Of a stretch of DNA of 64,000 bases, positions 32,963 to 45,900 are shown piece after piece. The first letter of the stretch is position 1. Every line of letters begins with the position of its first letter. The DNA lies in assembly GCF_007845675.1 (NCBI RefSeq), contig NZ_VOBR01000008.1, positions 124,001-188,000 of the forward strand, read 5' to 3'. The notes beneath the pieces are model-generated. The model made no database searches and was not told the origin of the DNA. It worked only from the letters and a program-made list of their open reading frames with translations. Position numbers and translations under genes: made by a program. The stretch is from Lentzea tibetensis (GTDB lineage Bacteria; Actinomycetota; Actinomycetes; Mycobacteriales; Pseudonocardiaceae).

Positions 32963-33068
32963 ACGTGAGAGATGCCCGCATTACCTCAGGTTGAAACCCG
33001 ATCGAGTGACGTCCACCATTTGGGCGCTCGGTTCCACCTCGGCGGCGAGTGTGGTTAGTCTGTCCGAC

Positions 33069-34981
<1,913 letters not shown>

Positions 34982-34990
34982 CCCGATCTG

Positions 34991-35020
34991 CCCGGCGAGC
35001 TCGGCCACGAGCTCGCCGGG
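34991..35020 (+). terminator. leuA terminator
   Basis: CCCGGCGAGCTCG (34991-35003) pairs perfectly with 35008-35020 around a GCCA loop, ten bases after the leuA stop. From 35021 to the DedA gene no further gene or motif is seen except a possible -10 before 35187. Confidence 0.85.
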
Positions 35021-35186
35021 TCAGGTGGCACTTGCTCGAGAACTCCGTGTGAGGGCAGGCCTTTCGTGTCCAGCACGGAAACACCTGGAGAAACACTCCG
35101 GAAACAACTCGACCTGATTGCTGTGCGAATGCTGAAGAACACAGTCGACCGGGATTGTTCACCTGGGTGACGTACGTTCTCGGATC

Positions 35187-35765
35187 ATGAGCGCCACCGC
35201 CGCCAGCCTCGCCGTGCTGTTCCTGGTAGCCGCGGTACCGCTGGCCCCGACCGAAGCCGTGCTGATCGGTGCGGGCGTGCTGGCGGCATCCGGCGACCTG
35301 CCGCTGCCCGCCGTCATCGCCACGGCCGCCGCGGGCTGCCTCGTCGCGGACCTGGTGAACTTCCACCTCGGCCGCAAGATGGGCATGCGCGCGCTGCAGA
35401 AGCTCAACAAGAGCACCAAGGCGCGATCGATGGTCGTGTGGACGGCCGACCAGCTGGCGCGCCGCGGTGAGTCGATCCTGATCGCGGCGCGGTTCATCCC
35501 GGCGGGCGGCATCGTCGGCGCGATGCTGGCGGGCTCGTTGAAGTGGCCGCTGAAGCGGTTCGCGCCGGTCGCCGCGATCGGGTCGCTGCTGTGGAGCTGC
35601 TACCCGGCGACCGTCGGCTACGTCGGTGGTCAGATCGTCGACGAGCCCGCGCTCGCGATGCTCGTGTCGTTCGGCGTCGCGACGCTGCTGAGCGTTCCCG
35701 TCGGCATGGCGATCCGGGCCCGCAACGCCACCCGCGCCCTGTCGTACGCCGACGCGTCGTCGTAG
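35187..35765 (+). CDS. DedA-family membrane protein, 192 aa
   Basis: The DedA core is recognisable: PTEAVLIGAGVLAASGDLPL near the N-terminus, VADLVNFHLGRKMG, and the signature RFIPAGGIVGAMLAGSLKWP with the conserved arginine and glycines. DedA/SNARE-associated proteins are re-entrant-helix membrane proteins linked to lipid scrambling of undecaprenyl-phosphate and proton-dependent membrane homeostasis. TACGTT (35173-35178) lies eight bases before the ATG, suggesting a leaderless mRNA. Its last 136 bases overlap the 3' end of the convergent TetR gene. Confidence 0.85.
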   Translation: MSATAASLAVLFLVAAVPLAPTEAVLIGAGVLAASGDLPLPAVIATAAAGCLVADLVNFHLGRKMGMRALQKLNKSTKARSMVVWTADQLARRGESILIAARFIPAGGIVGAMLAGSLKWPLKRFAPVAAIGSLLWSCYPATVGYVGGQIVDEPALAMLVSFGVATLLSVPVGMAIRARNATRALSYADASS

Positions 35766-36277
35766 AGCGCGGACGCGGCGTTGGCGGCGTCCAGCAGGGC
35801 CACCACCTCGAACGCCAGCTGCTCGGGGTCCGGCAGTCCGGCGTCACGTGCCAGCCGAGCGATCAGCGACAGCTGCTTGCGCCCTGCTTCGGCGATCGCG
35901 TCGCGCACCCGGCCGGGTCGTCCGTCGAACTCGGGCCGCACGGACGCGAAGAAGCAGCCGCCGGGGAACACGCGCCGCTCCGAGTAGGACAGCCAGCCCT
36001 CGCACAACGTCCACAACGGATCCGCTGAGGCGAGCGCGGGGCGCACGACCTCGTCGACCACCGACTGCTGGGCCAGCGCGACGGTCGCGAGCTGCAGGTC
36101 CTCCTTCGAGCCGAACAGCGCGAACACGCCGCTCTTGCTCAGCCCGAGCTCACCGGCCAGCCGCCCGATCGACAGGCTCTCCAGCCCCTCGGCCGACGCG
36201 ATCTCCGCGGCCCGGCGCAGGATCAGCCTGCGGGACTGCTCGCCCCGCTCCAGCCGTCCGTCCCTGGTCACCCGCAC
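35630..36277 (-). CDS. TetR-family regulator, 215 aa
   Basis: The N-terminal HTH (RRLILRRAAEIASAEGLESL, SIGRLAGELGLSKSGVFALF, GSKEDLQ) is typical TetR. The ligand domain follows with a C-terminal sequence YDDASAYDRARVALRARIAM..., after which about 30 low-complexity residues extend the chain beyond the usual family end, so the gene overlaps DedA by 136 bases. The extension suggests a lost stop codon. It is divergent from the DinB-fold gene across a 58-bp gap containing a palindromic operator at 36289-36320, so it most likely represses that gene and itself. Confidence 0.85.
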   Translation of the reverse strand: MRVTRDGRLERGEQSRRLILRRAAEIASAEGLESLSIGRLAGELGLSKSGVFALFGSKEDLQLATVALAQQSVVDEVVRPALASADPLWTLCEGWLSYSERRVFPGGCFFASVRPEFDGRPGRVRDAIAEAGRKQLSLIARLARDAGLPDPEQLAFEVVALLDAANAASALYDDASAYDRARVALRARIAMPTGTLSSVATPNDTSIASAGSSTI

Positions 36278-36288
36278 ACCGTATCTCG

Positions 36289-36320
36289 CAAACTAGTAGC
36301 ACGATCGTTCGTATTGTTTG
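36289..36320. promoter_or_regulatory. Symmetric TetR operator
   Basis: CAAAC-TAGTAGC-ACGATCGT-TCGTATT-GTTTG has a perfect palindromic centre and equally spaced CAAAC/GTTTG ends. It lies between the divergent TetR gene and the DinB-fold gene, just upstream of TAGGCT (36321-36326), a likely -10 for the latter. Binding here by the adjacent TetR protein would block transcription both ways. Confidence 0.75.
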
Positions 36321-36334
36321 TAGGCTGCGGGGCC

Positions 36335-36859
36335 ATGGACCTTCGAGCGCTCAACCGCCAGGCACTGGACGTCAACCTCGAGCTGATCGCCACGATCAGG
36401 CCGGACCAGTACGAGCTGCGCACGCCGTGCGCGAAGTGGAACATCGGTGAGCTGCTACAACACCTCGTCGACTCGACCTACGGCTTCGCCGGGCAACCCG
36501 CGGACGGCAGCTACGCGGACGCCGCGGAGGCGGTCACGAGGAAGTTCAACAGCGACGGCTACCTGGACGAGGTCGCCGACTTCGGCACCTTCGGCAAGCT
36601 GCCCGGCAGCGTCAAGGTGGGCGTGCACCTCGTCGACACCGTCGTGCACGCGTGGGACCTCAACCGGGCGCTCGGCCGGCCCGCCGACCTCGACCCGGTA
36701 CTCGCGCAGGCCGCGCTCAAGCTGGCTGAACGGCTGCCGGACACGCCGCAGGTCCGCGGCCCGGAAGCCGCCTTCAACCACCCGGTCCAGATCGCGGACG
36801 ACGCCTCGCTGACCGACCGCCTGATCGCCATGAGCGGCCGCACCCCCACCTGGGCCTGA
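36335..36859 (+). CDS. TIGR03086-type DinB-fold metal-binding protein, 174 aa
   Basis: The helical bundle carries the family histidine pattern: LNRQALDVNLELIATIRPDQ, PCAKWNIGELLQHLVDSTYG (first histidine) and GVHLVDTVVHAWDLNRALGR (further histidines) that bind one divalent metal. The fold is that of mycothiol-dependent maleylpyruvate isomerase-like proteins; the reaction is unknown. The ATG at 36335 lies eight bases after TAGGCT and next to the TetR operator, so expression is probably repressed by the divergent TetR protein. Confidence 0.8.
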   Translation: MDLRALNRQALDVNLELIATIRPDQYELRTPCAKWNIGELLQHLVDSTYGFAGQPADGSYADAAEAVTRKFNSDGYLDEVADFGTFGKLPGSVKVGVHLVDTVVHAWDLNRALGRPADLDPVLAQAALKLAERLPDTPQVRGPEAAFNHPVQIADDASLTDRLIAMSGRTPTWA

Positions 36860-36864
36860 AACGC

Positions 36865-36911
36865 GTCAGGGGCACCCTCGCGGCGAAGAACGTCGCAAGG
36901 GTGCCCCTGAC
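36865..36911. terminator. Bidirectional terminator between convergent units
   Basis: GTCAGGGGCACCCT (36865-36878) pairs with 36898-36911 (one mismatch-free stem), with extra pairing inside the loop (GCGGCG/CGTCGC). It separates the DinB-fold gene from the convergent peptide-transporter operon. Confidence 0.85.
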
Positions 36912-36925
36912 GGCACACATCAGAA

Positions 36926-38067
36926 CTACGGGTTGAGCGCCTCGGTCACCGAAGCGGGACCGACGAGGGGGATGTCCGGCGACATGCCGTCCATCTCCTC
37001 GACCAGGATCGGCGCGACCTCGTGCGGCTTGATCTTGCCCGCCTCGATGTCCTCCGCCCAGTGGCACGCCACCTTGTGACCCGGCTTGATCTCGCGCAGC
37101 ACGGGACGGTCGGTGTCGCACTTGGTCTGCTGCCGCCACGGGCACCGGGTGTGGAACCGGCAGCCCGACGGCGGGTTCGCGGGCGACGGGAGGTCACCCG
37201 CGAGCAGGATCCGCTCACGCCGGTCCTCGACCTGCGGGTCGGGCACCGGGACGGCGGACAGCAGGGCACGCGTGTACGGGTGCAGCGGCTCGGCGTACAG
37301 GTCGTCCGCGGTCGCCTCTTCGACCAGACCACCCAGGTACATCACGCCGACCCGGTCGGAGATGTGCTTCACGACCGCGAGGTCGTGCGCGATCACCAGG
37401 AAGGTCAGCCCGAACTGGTCCTGCAGCTCCTGCAACAGGTTCACGACCTGCGCCTGCACCGACACGTCCAGCGCGGACACCGGCTCGTCGGCGACGATCA
37501 GGTCCGGCTCGACCGCCAGCGCACGCGCGATGCCGATGCGCTGCCGCTGACCACCCGAGAACTCGTGCGGGTACTTCCGCAGCGACTTCGCGGGCAGGCC
37601 GACCGCGGCCAGGAGCTCGCGCAGGCGCTTGCCCGTCGACTCCTTGCCCTTGTCCATGCCGTGCGCACGCAGACCCTCGACCAGGATGGACTCCACGGAC
37701 TGCCGCGGGTCCAAAGAGGACAGCGGGTCCTGGAACACCATCTGGATGCGGCGCCGCGTGGTGCGCAGCTCCTCGCCCTTGAGCGACGAGAAGTCCGTGC
37801 CGTCGAAGATCATCCGGCCGTTGGTCGGCTCGGTGAGCCGCAGCATCGCCCTGCCCAGCGTGGACTTGCCGCACCCGGACTCGCCGACGAGGCCGTAAGT
37901 CTCGCCGCGCTTGATCTCCAGGTCGACGCCGTCCACCGCGTAGACGTAGCCGACCGTGCGGTCCAGCAGCACTCCCCGCTTGATCGGGAAGTGCACCTTC
38001 ATGTCTTCGACGGATACCAAGGTCTCGGCCGACGTGCGCGTCCCAGCGGAGGACGCCGAAAGCTCGG

Positions 38068-38071
<4 letters not shown>
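36926..38071 (-). CDS. Peptide ABC transporter ATP-binding protein (OppF/DppF type), 381 aa
   Basis: Walker [12 protein letters not shown], the ABC signature [16 protein letters not shown], Walker [14 protein letters not shown] and the H-loop are all present, with the C-terminal oligopeptide/dipeptide-transporter motif ([18 protein letters not shown]) that marks the Dpp/Opp subfamily. It powers uptake together with the other four genes. The ATG at 38071 overlaps the stop of the preceding ATPase gene by four bases; the much longer frame upstream is a shadow. Confidence 0.92.
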
Positions 38072-39066
<995 letters not shown>

Positions 39067-39072
39067 GACGAC

Positions 39073-39996
39073 TCACCGCCTGTTCTTCGGGTCGAGTGCC
39101 TCGCGCAACGTCTCACCCATCAACGTGAAGCCGAGCGCGACGATGATGATGCAGACCGCGGGCCACACCGCGAGGTGCGGATGCGTGTCGAACACCTTCT
39201 GCACGTCGCCGAGCATCTGGCCCCACTCCGGAACCCGGTCGTTGGGGTTGCCGAGACCGAGGAACGACAGCGCGGCCGCCTCGATGATCGCGGTCGCCAG
39301 CACCAGCGTGGACTGGACGATCACCGGACCGAGCGAGTTCGGCAGCATGTGCCGGAAGATGATCGCGCCGCGCTTCACGCCGAGCGACGTCGCCGCGAGC
39401 ACGTGGTCACTCCCGCGCTGCGCGAGCATCGAGCCTCTCAGCAGTCGCGCGAACACCGGGATCTGCACGATCGAGATCGCGATGATCACCGAGAACTGGC
39501 TCGGCCGCGCGAACATGGCCGCGATGCTGAACGCCAGCAGCAGTGCCGGAAGCGACAGCATGACGTCGACCAGGCGCATGACGACCGAGTCGACCCAGCC
39601 GCCGATCGCGCCGGCCAGCGTGCCGAGGATCAGCCCGCCGGTCAGTCCGATCAGCGTCGCACCGACGCCGACGATCAGCGTCTGCTGCGAGCCGACCAGC
39701 ATGCGCGACAGGAAGTCGCGGCCCTGCAGGTCACCGCCGAGCGGGTGGCCCGGCTGCGGTGCCGGGATCTCGTTGCGCGCCTTGATGACCTGGGTGATCA
39801 ACATCGGATCACCGGGGTCGTGCGGCGCCAGCCACGGCGACAGGATCGACAGGACGACGAAGACGGCGGTGATGCCCGCGCCGATGAGGAACACCGGGCT
39901 GCGGCGCAGTCTCTTCCAGGCGCTGGCCGCGAGCGAGACGCCCGCGCTCTCCGCCAGGTCGTCGATCTTTTCCTTCTTGGTAACACCGAGTGCCAT
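39073..39996 (-). CDS. Peptide ABC transporter permease (OppC/DppC type), 307 aa
   Basis: A cytoplasmic N-terminal stretch (ALGVTKKEKIDDLAESAGVS) and a first helix (RSPVFLIGAGITAVFVVLSI) precede the DppC-type periplasmic loop and the conserved LGGDLQGRDFLSRML and the EAA motif region EAAALSFLGLGNPNDRVPEW. The ATG at 39996 has AGGTG six bases upstream; a GTG at 40005 overlapping the previous stop is an alternative. Part of the five-gene importer operon. Confidence 0.9.
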   Translation of the reverse strand: MALGVTKKEKIDDLAESAGVSLAASAWKRLRRSPVFLIGAGITAVFVVLSILSPWLAPHDPGDPMLITQVIKARNEIPAPQPGHPLGGDLQGRDFLSRMLVGSQQTLIVGVGATLIGLTGGLILGTLAGAIGGWVDSVVMRLVDVMLSLPALLLAFSIAAMFARPSQFSVIIAISIVQIPVFARLLRGSMLAQRGSDHVLAATSLGVKRGAIIFRHMLPNSLGPVIVQSTLVLATAIIEAAALSFLGLGNPNDRVPEWGQMLGDVQKVFDTHPHLAVWPAVCIIIVALGFTLMGETLREALDPKNRR

Positions 39997-40001
39997 GTGG
40001 A

Positions 40002-41006
40002 TCACCTAGCCCTGATGCGCGGGTCGATCAGCGCGTACGAGAGGTCCACCAGCAGGTTGACCAGGACGTAGACGATCGTCGCCATGATGATCAGCAACAG
40101 CAGCACCGGATAGTCACGTCTTTCGAAGCCGAGCGCGAGCGCCTCGCCGACACCGGCGAAGCCGAACACCTTCTCGGTGAGCACGGCGCCGGAGAGCAAC
40201 GCACCGGTCTGCAGGCCGACCGTGGTGACGACCGGCAGCATCGCGTTGCGCAGCACGTGCCTGCGGCGGATGACCTGCGCGGTGAGACCCTTGGACTCGG
40301 CGGTGCGCACGAAGTCCTCGTCGAGCACGTCGAGCACCGCGGCGCGGGTGATCCGGAAGATCACCGCGAACGGGATGCTGGACAGCGCGAGCGCGGGCAG
40401 GATCAGGTGTTCCAGCGCGTTGAACGTCGCGTCCCACTCACCGGTGAGGATGCCGTCGAGCGTGAAGAACCCGGTGACGCGCGTGGCCTCGATGGCGTCC
40501 TGCCGCCCGGTGGACGGGAGGCCGAGAGCCTTCGAGAAGACGTCCTTCAGCACGTACGCCAGGAAGAACACCGGAATCGCGACGCCGACCAGCGAACCGA
40601 TGACGCTGGAGTTGTCGAACCAGGTGCCGCGGCGCTTGGCCGCGAGGTACCCGAGCGGAATGCCGAACACGATGGCGATGACGAGCGCGAACACGCTCAG
40701 TTCGACCGTCGCGGGGAAGCGCTGGAGGAAGATCTCCATCGCGGAGTCGCCGGGCTGGACGCCGTTGGAGACACCGAAGTCTCCGGACAGGGCGCGCCCG
40801 AGGAACTTGAAGTACTGGATGAGGATCGGCTGGTCCAGGCCGAGCTGTTTGGTGAGTGCCGCCCGCGACTCCGGCGTGGCGCGCTCCCCCAGGAGGGCCG
40901 AGACCGGCCCTCCTGGAAGGGAACGCAACCACGCGAAGAGCAGCAGGGAGAGCACCAGCACCACGCCGACCAGCTGGATCAGCCGTCGAATCGTGTAGCG
41001 GAGCAC
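40002..41006 (-). CDS. Peptide ABC transporter permease (OppB/DppB type), 334 aa
   Basis: The protein has the DppB signature near the N-terminus (RYTIRRLIQLVGVVLVLSLL) and the loop RALSGDFGVSN, with six membrane helices and the EAA loop (DVLDEDFVRTAESKGLTAQV) that docks onto the ATPases. It lies 53 bases downstream of the binding-protein gene and forms the translocation pore with the second permease. Confidence 0.9.
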   Translation of the reverse strand: MLRYTIRRLIQLVGVVLVLSLLLFAWLRSLPGGPVSALLGERATPESRAALTKQLGLDQPILIQYFKFLGRALSGDFGVSNGVQPGDSAMEIFLQRFPATVELSVFALVIAIVFGIPLGYLAAKRRGTWFDNSSVIGSLVGVAIPVFFLAYVLKDVFSKALGLPSTGRQDAIEATRVTGFFTLDGILTGEWDATFNALEHLILPALALSSIPFAVIFRITRAAVLDVLDEDFVRTAESKGLTAQVIRRRHVLRNAMLPVVTTVGLQTGALLSGAVLTEKVFGFAGVGEALALGFERRDYPVLLLLIIMATIVYVLVNLLVDLSYALIDPRIRAR

Positions 41007-41059
41007 GGAGCTACCCCGTTGTTCTCTCTATTGAGCTGTCTGGCCGTGGAGCGAGGGCG

Positions 41060-42742
41060 TCAGCCCTTGCTCGCGGGGCCGAACTTCTCGTCGGTCAACG
41101 GGCTGGGCACGATGCCCTTGATGTCCTTCTTCAGCACCAGTGCAGGCGGCGAGTGGGACACCGGGATGGCCGGGAGGTACTCCTCCATGATCTTCTTGTT
41201 CAGGTCGGAGTACATCTGGGTGCGCTTCGCCTCGTCCGGCTCGGAGTTGGCAGCGGCCAGCGCGTCGGCCAGCGACTTGCCCCACGCCGACGCACCCGTG
41301 TTGAAGCGGTTGTCGGTGCGGCCGAAGAACGTGCCGATCCAGTTCTGCGCGGTGCCGTTGTCACCGGTCCAGCCGAGGAGGAACAGGTCCGGGACGCCGT
41401 TGTCGACGTCGGTCAGGTAGCCGCCGTTCCACGGCTTGCTGACGGTGTCGAGCTTGATGCCGGCCTTCTCCAGGTCGCCCGCGATCGCGCCGTAGATGTC
41501 CTTCGGGGAAGGCATGTACGGACGGGTGACCTCGGTCGGCCAGTAGAACTTCAGCGTCAGGCCCTCGGCGCCGGCTTCCTTCAGCAGCGACTTGGCCTTC
41601 TCGAGGTCGTACTTGACCTCGGGAACGCTCTTGTTGAAGCCGTTGATGGTGTCCGGCATGAACTGCGTCGCGACCTTGGCGCCCTCGGGCAGCTGCGACT
41701 TGACCAGCTGCTCGCGGTTGATCGCCGACATGATCGCCTGGCGGACCTTCAGGTCCTGCAGCTTCGGGTTGTTCTTCTGGTTGATGCCCAGGTACATGAC
41801 GTTGAACGCCGGACGGATCGCGACGTTGAAGCCCTTGTCCTGCAGGCCCTTCCAGTCAGCCGCGTTCGGCAGGTCGTAGCCGTCGATGTCGCCGGCCTCG
41901 AGCGCCTGCTTGCGGGCGGTCTCGTCCGGGATGATCCGGAAGACGACCTTGTCCAGCTTGGCCTTGTCGCCGTGGTAGTCGTCGTTGCGGACGAGCTCGA
42001 CCACGTTGTTGGCCTTGTCGAACTTGCCGAACTTGAACGGGCCGGTCCCCGTCGGGTGCTCGTTCGCGTAGGCCGGGTAGGTGAAGCTGTCACCGGCCTG
42101 GACGACGTTGTCGGCGTCGTACTTCTTCAGCGCCTCGGGGCTGGAGATGGAGAACGACGTGAAGCCGAGCACCGAGGGGAACTGCGAGGTCGCGCCGGTC
42201 AGCTCGACGACCGCGGTCTTCGCGTCCTTGGCGGTGCAGGACTTGTACAGCGAGGGCTTGTCCGGCGTGTCGGCGAAGCCACCGAAGTTGTCCAGCCAGT
42301 ACTGGGAGACCGCGTCGCTCTGCGCCGCGCCCTTCTGGTTGTACCAGCGGTTGAAGTTGACGCAGGTCGCCTCGGCGTTGAAGGGGGTGCCGTCGTGGAA
42401 CTTGACGCCCTCCTTCAGCGTGAACGTCCAGGTCTTGCCGTCGGGGGTGGATTCCCACTTCGTCGCCAGCGCGGGCTCGACCTCAGCCGTGCCGGGCTTG
42501 AAGCCGACCAGACCCTCGTACATCTGGCGGGACACGCGGAACGTCTCGCCATCGGTCGCGTAGAACGGATCGAACAGCTTCGGTGCACCTGCTGCGCCGA
42601 AGGTGAACGTGCCACCGACCTTGCCTGAACCGGTGTCCGAACCGCGCTCTGATGTGGCGCAGGCGGACAGGGCGAGCGCGGCTGCGCCGGTGATGCCGAT
42701 CGCGGCAATCAAACGGCGGCGAGCCGTACCTGAATGGATCAT
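41060..42742 (-). CDS. Peptide-binding lipoprotein of the ABC importer (family 5 SBP), 560 aa
   Basis: The signal peptide ends in the lipobox LALSAC, so the protein is anchored on the outer membrane face. The mature protein has the family 5 pattern: KLFDPFYATDGETFRVSRQM near the N-terminus, TWTFTLKEGVKFHDGTPFNA, and FQMPDTINGF-type C-lobe sequences, consistent with a cluster for peptides or nickel-type ligands; peptide is most likely. It is the first gene of the five-gene operon 42742 to 36926, in the order binding protein, permease B, permease C, ATPase D, ATPase F. AAGGGG precedes the ATG at 42742. Confidence 0.9.
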   Translation of the reverse strand: MIHSGTARRRLIAAIGITGAAALALSACATSERGSDTGSGKVGGTFTFGAAGAPKLFDPFYATDGETFRVSRQMYEGLVGFKPGTAEVEPALATKWESTPDGKTWTFTLKEGVKFHDGTPFNAEATCVNFNRWYNQKGAAQSDAVSQYWLDNFGGFADTPDKPSLYKSCTAKDAKTAVVELTGATSQFPSVLGFTSFSISSPEALKKYDADNVVQAGDSFTYPAYANEHPTGTGPFKFGKFDKANNVVELVRNDDYHGDKAKLDKVVFRIIPDETARKQALEAGDIDGYDLPNAADWKGLQDKGFNVAIRPAFNVMYLGINQKNNPKLQDLKVRQAIMSAINREQLVKSQLPEGAKVATQFMPDTINGFNKSVPEVKYDLEKAKSLLKEAGAEGLTLKFYWPTEVTRPYMPSPKDIYGAIAGDLEKAGIKLDTVSKPWNGGYLTDVDNGVPDLFLLGWTGDNGTAQNWIGTFFGRTDNRFNTGASAWGKSLADALAAANSEPDEAKRTQMYSDLNKKIMEEYLPAIPVSHSPPALVLKKDIKGIVPSPLTDEKFGPASKG

Positions 42743-42961
42743 CAAACACCCCTTGGAACAATCCGCACATCTCACGGTGTGGTCGCCGACCATAACCGGT
42801 GCACATACCCCTTCCGAGGCAACACAGGTCACGATCCGGCCACTAGACCAGGCATTCTGATACGTCTGGCGCACATTCGCTGACCCAACGTGACCAGGGA
42901 TGATCGGGCAGACGCTCTCCTAGGCTGTAGAACGGACATCGACAACAGGAAGGGAGGTCGC

Positions 42962-45900
42962 ATGAGCCGGCAGGTCGAGTTCCGCGTACTCGGCCCTCTG
43001 CAGGTGCTCGTCGACTCCGAGCCGCTGCTCGTGCGGGCCGGAAGGCAGCGGGCGCTGCTCGTCTCCCTGTTGCTGCGGGCCGGCACGAGTGTCTCCGTGG
43101 ACGAACTGGCCGAGAACGTGTGGGGCGAGGACCCTCCCGCGCGCGCCAGGGCCACGTTGCAGACCTACGTCATGCGCCTCAGACAGCTGCTCGGACCCGC
43201 GACGCCGATCCGCACGGTGCCGGACGGGTACCTCATCGACGTCGACGAGAAGACCATCGACCTGCTGCGCTTCGAGCCGCTCATCGAGCAGGGCGAACAG
43301 GAGCGCGCGGCGGGCAACCTCCCGGCCGCCTCCGCCGCGTTCACCGCGGCTCTCGGGCTCTGGCGCGGACCGGCCATGGTCGACGTGCCGTCCGAGATCC
43401 TGCACCGCGACGAGGTGCCGCGCCTCAACGAGCGCCGCCTGCACGTGATGGAGCGCAGGGTCGAGGTCGACCTCGAGCTGGGCAGGCACGCCGAGCTCGT
43501 GGCTGAGCTGTCCCGGCTGACCAGCGAACATCCGCTGCGCGAGCGGTTCTGGGCGCAGCTGATGATCGCCCTCTACCGCTCCGGGCGGCAGAGCGAGGCG
43601 CTCGCCGCGTACCAGCGCGTTTCGTCGTTGCTGGCCGACGAGCTCGGCATCGACCCCGGTGACGAGCTGCGCCGAGTGCACAACCAGGTGCTGACCGGGT
43701 CCATCGACTCGGTGAACTCGGACAGCCCCAGCACGCCGCTGGTCGCGAAGCCGGAGCGCGTCGTCCCGTCCCAGCTCCCCGCGGACATCGGTGACTTCGT
43801 CGGCCGCGACGAGGCCGTTTCGCTGATCATCGCGCTGCTGCGGACCGCGCAGGGCGTGCCGGTCGTGACGCTCGCCGGCCCGCCCGGTGTCGGCAAGACC
43901 GCGCTGGCCGTGCACGCGGCGCACCGGATGCGCGGGGACTTCCCGGACGGCCAGCTCTACGTGAACCTGCGCGGCTACGCGCCCGGCCCGCCGCTCTCGG
44001 CGGTGGACGTGCTGCCGCGGTTCCTCCGCGCGCTCGGAACTCCACCCGATCAGGTGCCACTCGATCAGGACGAGCAGGAGGCGATGTTCCGGTCGACGCT
44101 GACCGGCCAGCAGGTGCTGCTGGTGCTGGACAACGCGTCGTCCGCGGAGCAGATCCGCCCGCTGCTGCCCGGCTCACCCGGCTGCGCGGTGCTCGTGACC
44201 AGCCGCGACACGCTGCGCGGCCTCGCCGTGTCGCACGCGGCGTCGAACGTGCGGCTCGACGTGCTCGACGCGACCGAGACCCGGTCGCTCCTGCAGGGCA
44301 TCCTCGGCGAGGACGCGGTCGCGGACGAGCGCGCGGCGGCCGACGAGCTGGCGTCGTTGTGCGCGCACCTGCCGCTGGCCCTGCGCATCGCGGCCGCGAA
44401 CCTGGTGTCGCGCCCGGAGCTGTCGGTCTCGGACTACGTGGAGGAGCTGCGCGCGGGCAACCGGCTCGCGGCACTGGCCGTGGAGGGCGACGAGCGGGTC
44501 GCCGTGCACGCCGCGTTCGACCTCTCCTACACGGCGCTGAAGCCCGACCTGGCGCAGCTGTTCCGCAGGCTGTCGCTGGCGCCGGGCACCGACTTCACCC
44601 CCGAGATGGCCGCCGCGCTGTCCGGCCTGACCACGCAGGACGCCCGTCGCCGCCTCGACCGGCTGGCGACCGCGAACCTGATCACGAACCACGCGCCGTC
44701 GCGCTACCAGTTCCACGACCTGCTGCGCGACTACGCGGCCGAGCGCCTGGCGTTCGAGGACGGCCTCGCCGACTCGCGGCTGGCGCTGCGCCGGTTGATC
44801 GACTGGTGCGTGCGCTCGGTCGACAACGCCACGGAGGCGTTGAAGAGCACGCTGATGCGGTTCCCCCGGCCGGAGCCGCGCGAGGGCGTCACGCCGCGCA
44901 CGTTCAGCTCGTCGACCGAGGCGCTGACCTGGCTCGACGCCGAGCGCGCCAATCTCGTCGCGTTGGTCGCGTACGCGGTGGAGCGGGACCCGGAGAGCGC
45001 GGTCTGGCTCCTGTCGGACGCGCTGCGCGGCTACTTCTACACGCAGGGCCTGCCCGTCGAGTGGCGCGAGACCGCCAAGGCGGGCCTGGCCGGTGCGCGC
45101 TCGCCGCGGGACGAGATGGGTCAGCTCGCGATGCTGTTCTCGCTCGGCACGCTGTACTGGATGACCGGCCAGCACCGGGTGGCGCTGGACTACTACCAGC
45201 AGGCGATCCCGATCCAGGAGCAGCTGGGCAGCCTGCCGGAGGTCGAGGCGGCGGTGCTGTCGAACGCGGGCAGCGTCTACATCGACCTCGGTGAGCTGGA
45301 GTCCGCGGCGACCCACCTCGAGCGCGCGCTGGTGATCACCAGGCGGATCCAGTCCGACCAGCTGCAGGCCACGGCCCTGTTCAACCTCGGCGGCGTCTAC
45401 CACCAGCTCGGCCAGCTCGACCGCGCGATGGCGTCGTTCGAGGAGGCGCTGGAGGTCGGCACCCGGCTGGACGCGTGGATCACCCAGGCCAACAGCATGC
45501 GTGCACTGGGCGAGGTGCACGCGCTGCTCGGACGTCCGGAGACCGCCGTGTCGTACTTCGTGCAGGCCGGCGCTCTCTACGAGCGCGCCAACGCGCGCAC
45601 GTTCGCCAACACGACGCACGAGGGTCTCGCGATCACGCTGACCATGCGCGGTCGTTTCGAGGAGGCCGCCGCCGAGGCCCGTGCGGCGGTCGCGCTCGCC
45701 ACCGACCTGGAGAACGTCAAGGCCGTGTGCGACGCCAAGAACATGCTCGGGCGCGCTCTGGAAGGCGCCGGACGTCCGGAGGAGGCGATCGTCGAGCACC
45801 TGGAGGCCCTGGCGATCGCGCAGGACACCAGCTACCCGTGGGGCAACTGCGCCGCCCGCCGCGGTCTGGCCTCGGCCTACCGGGCTGTCGGCAGGCTCGA

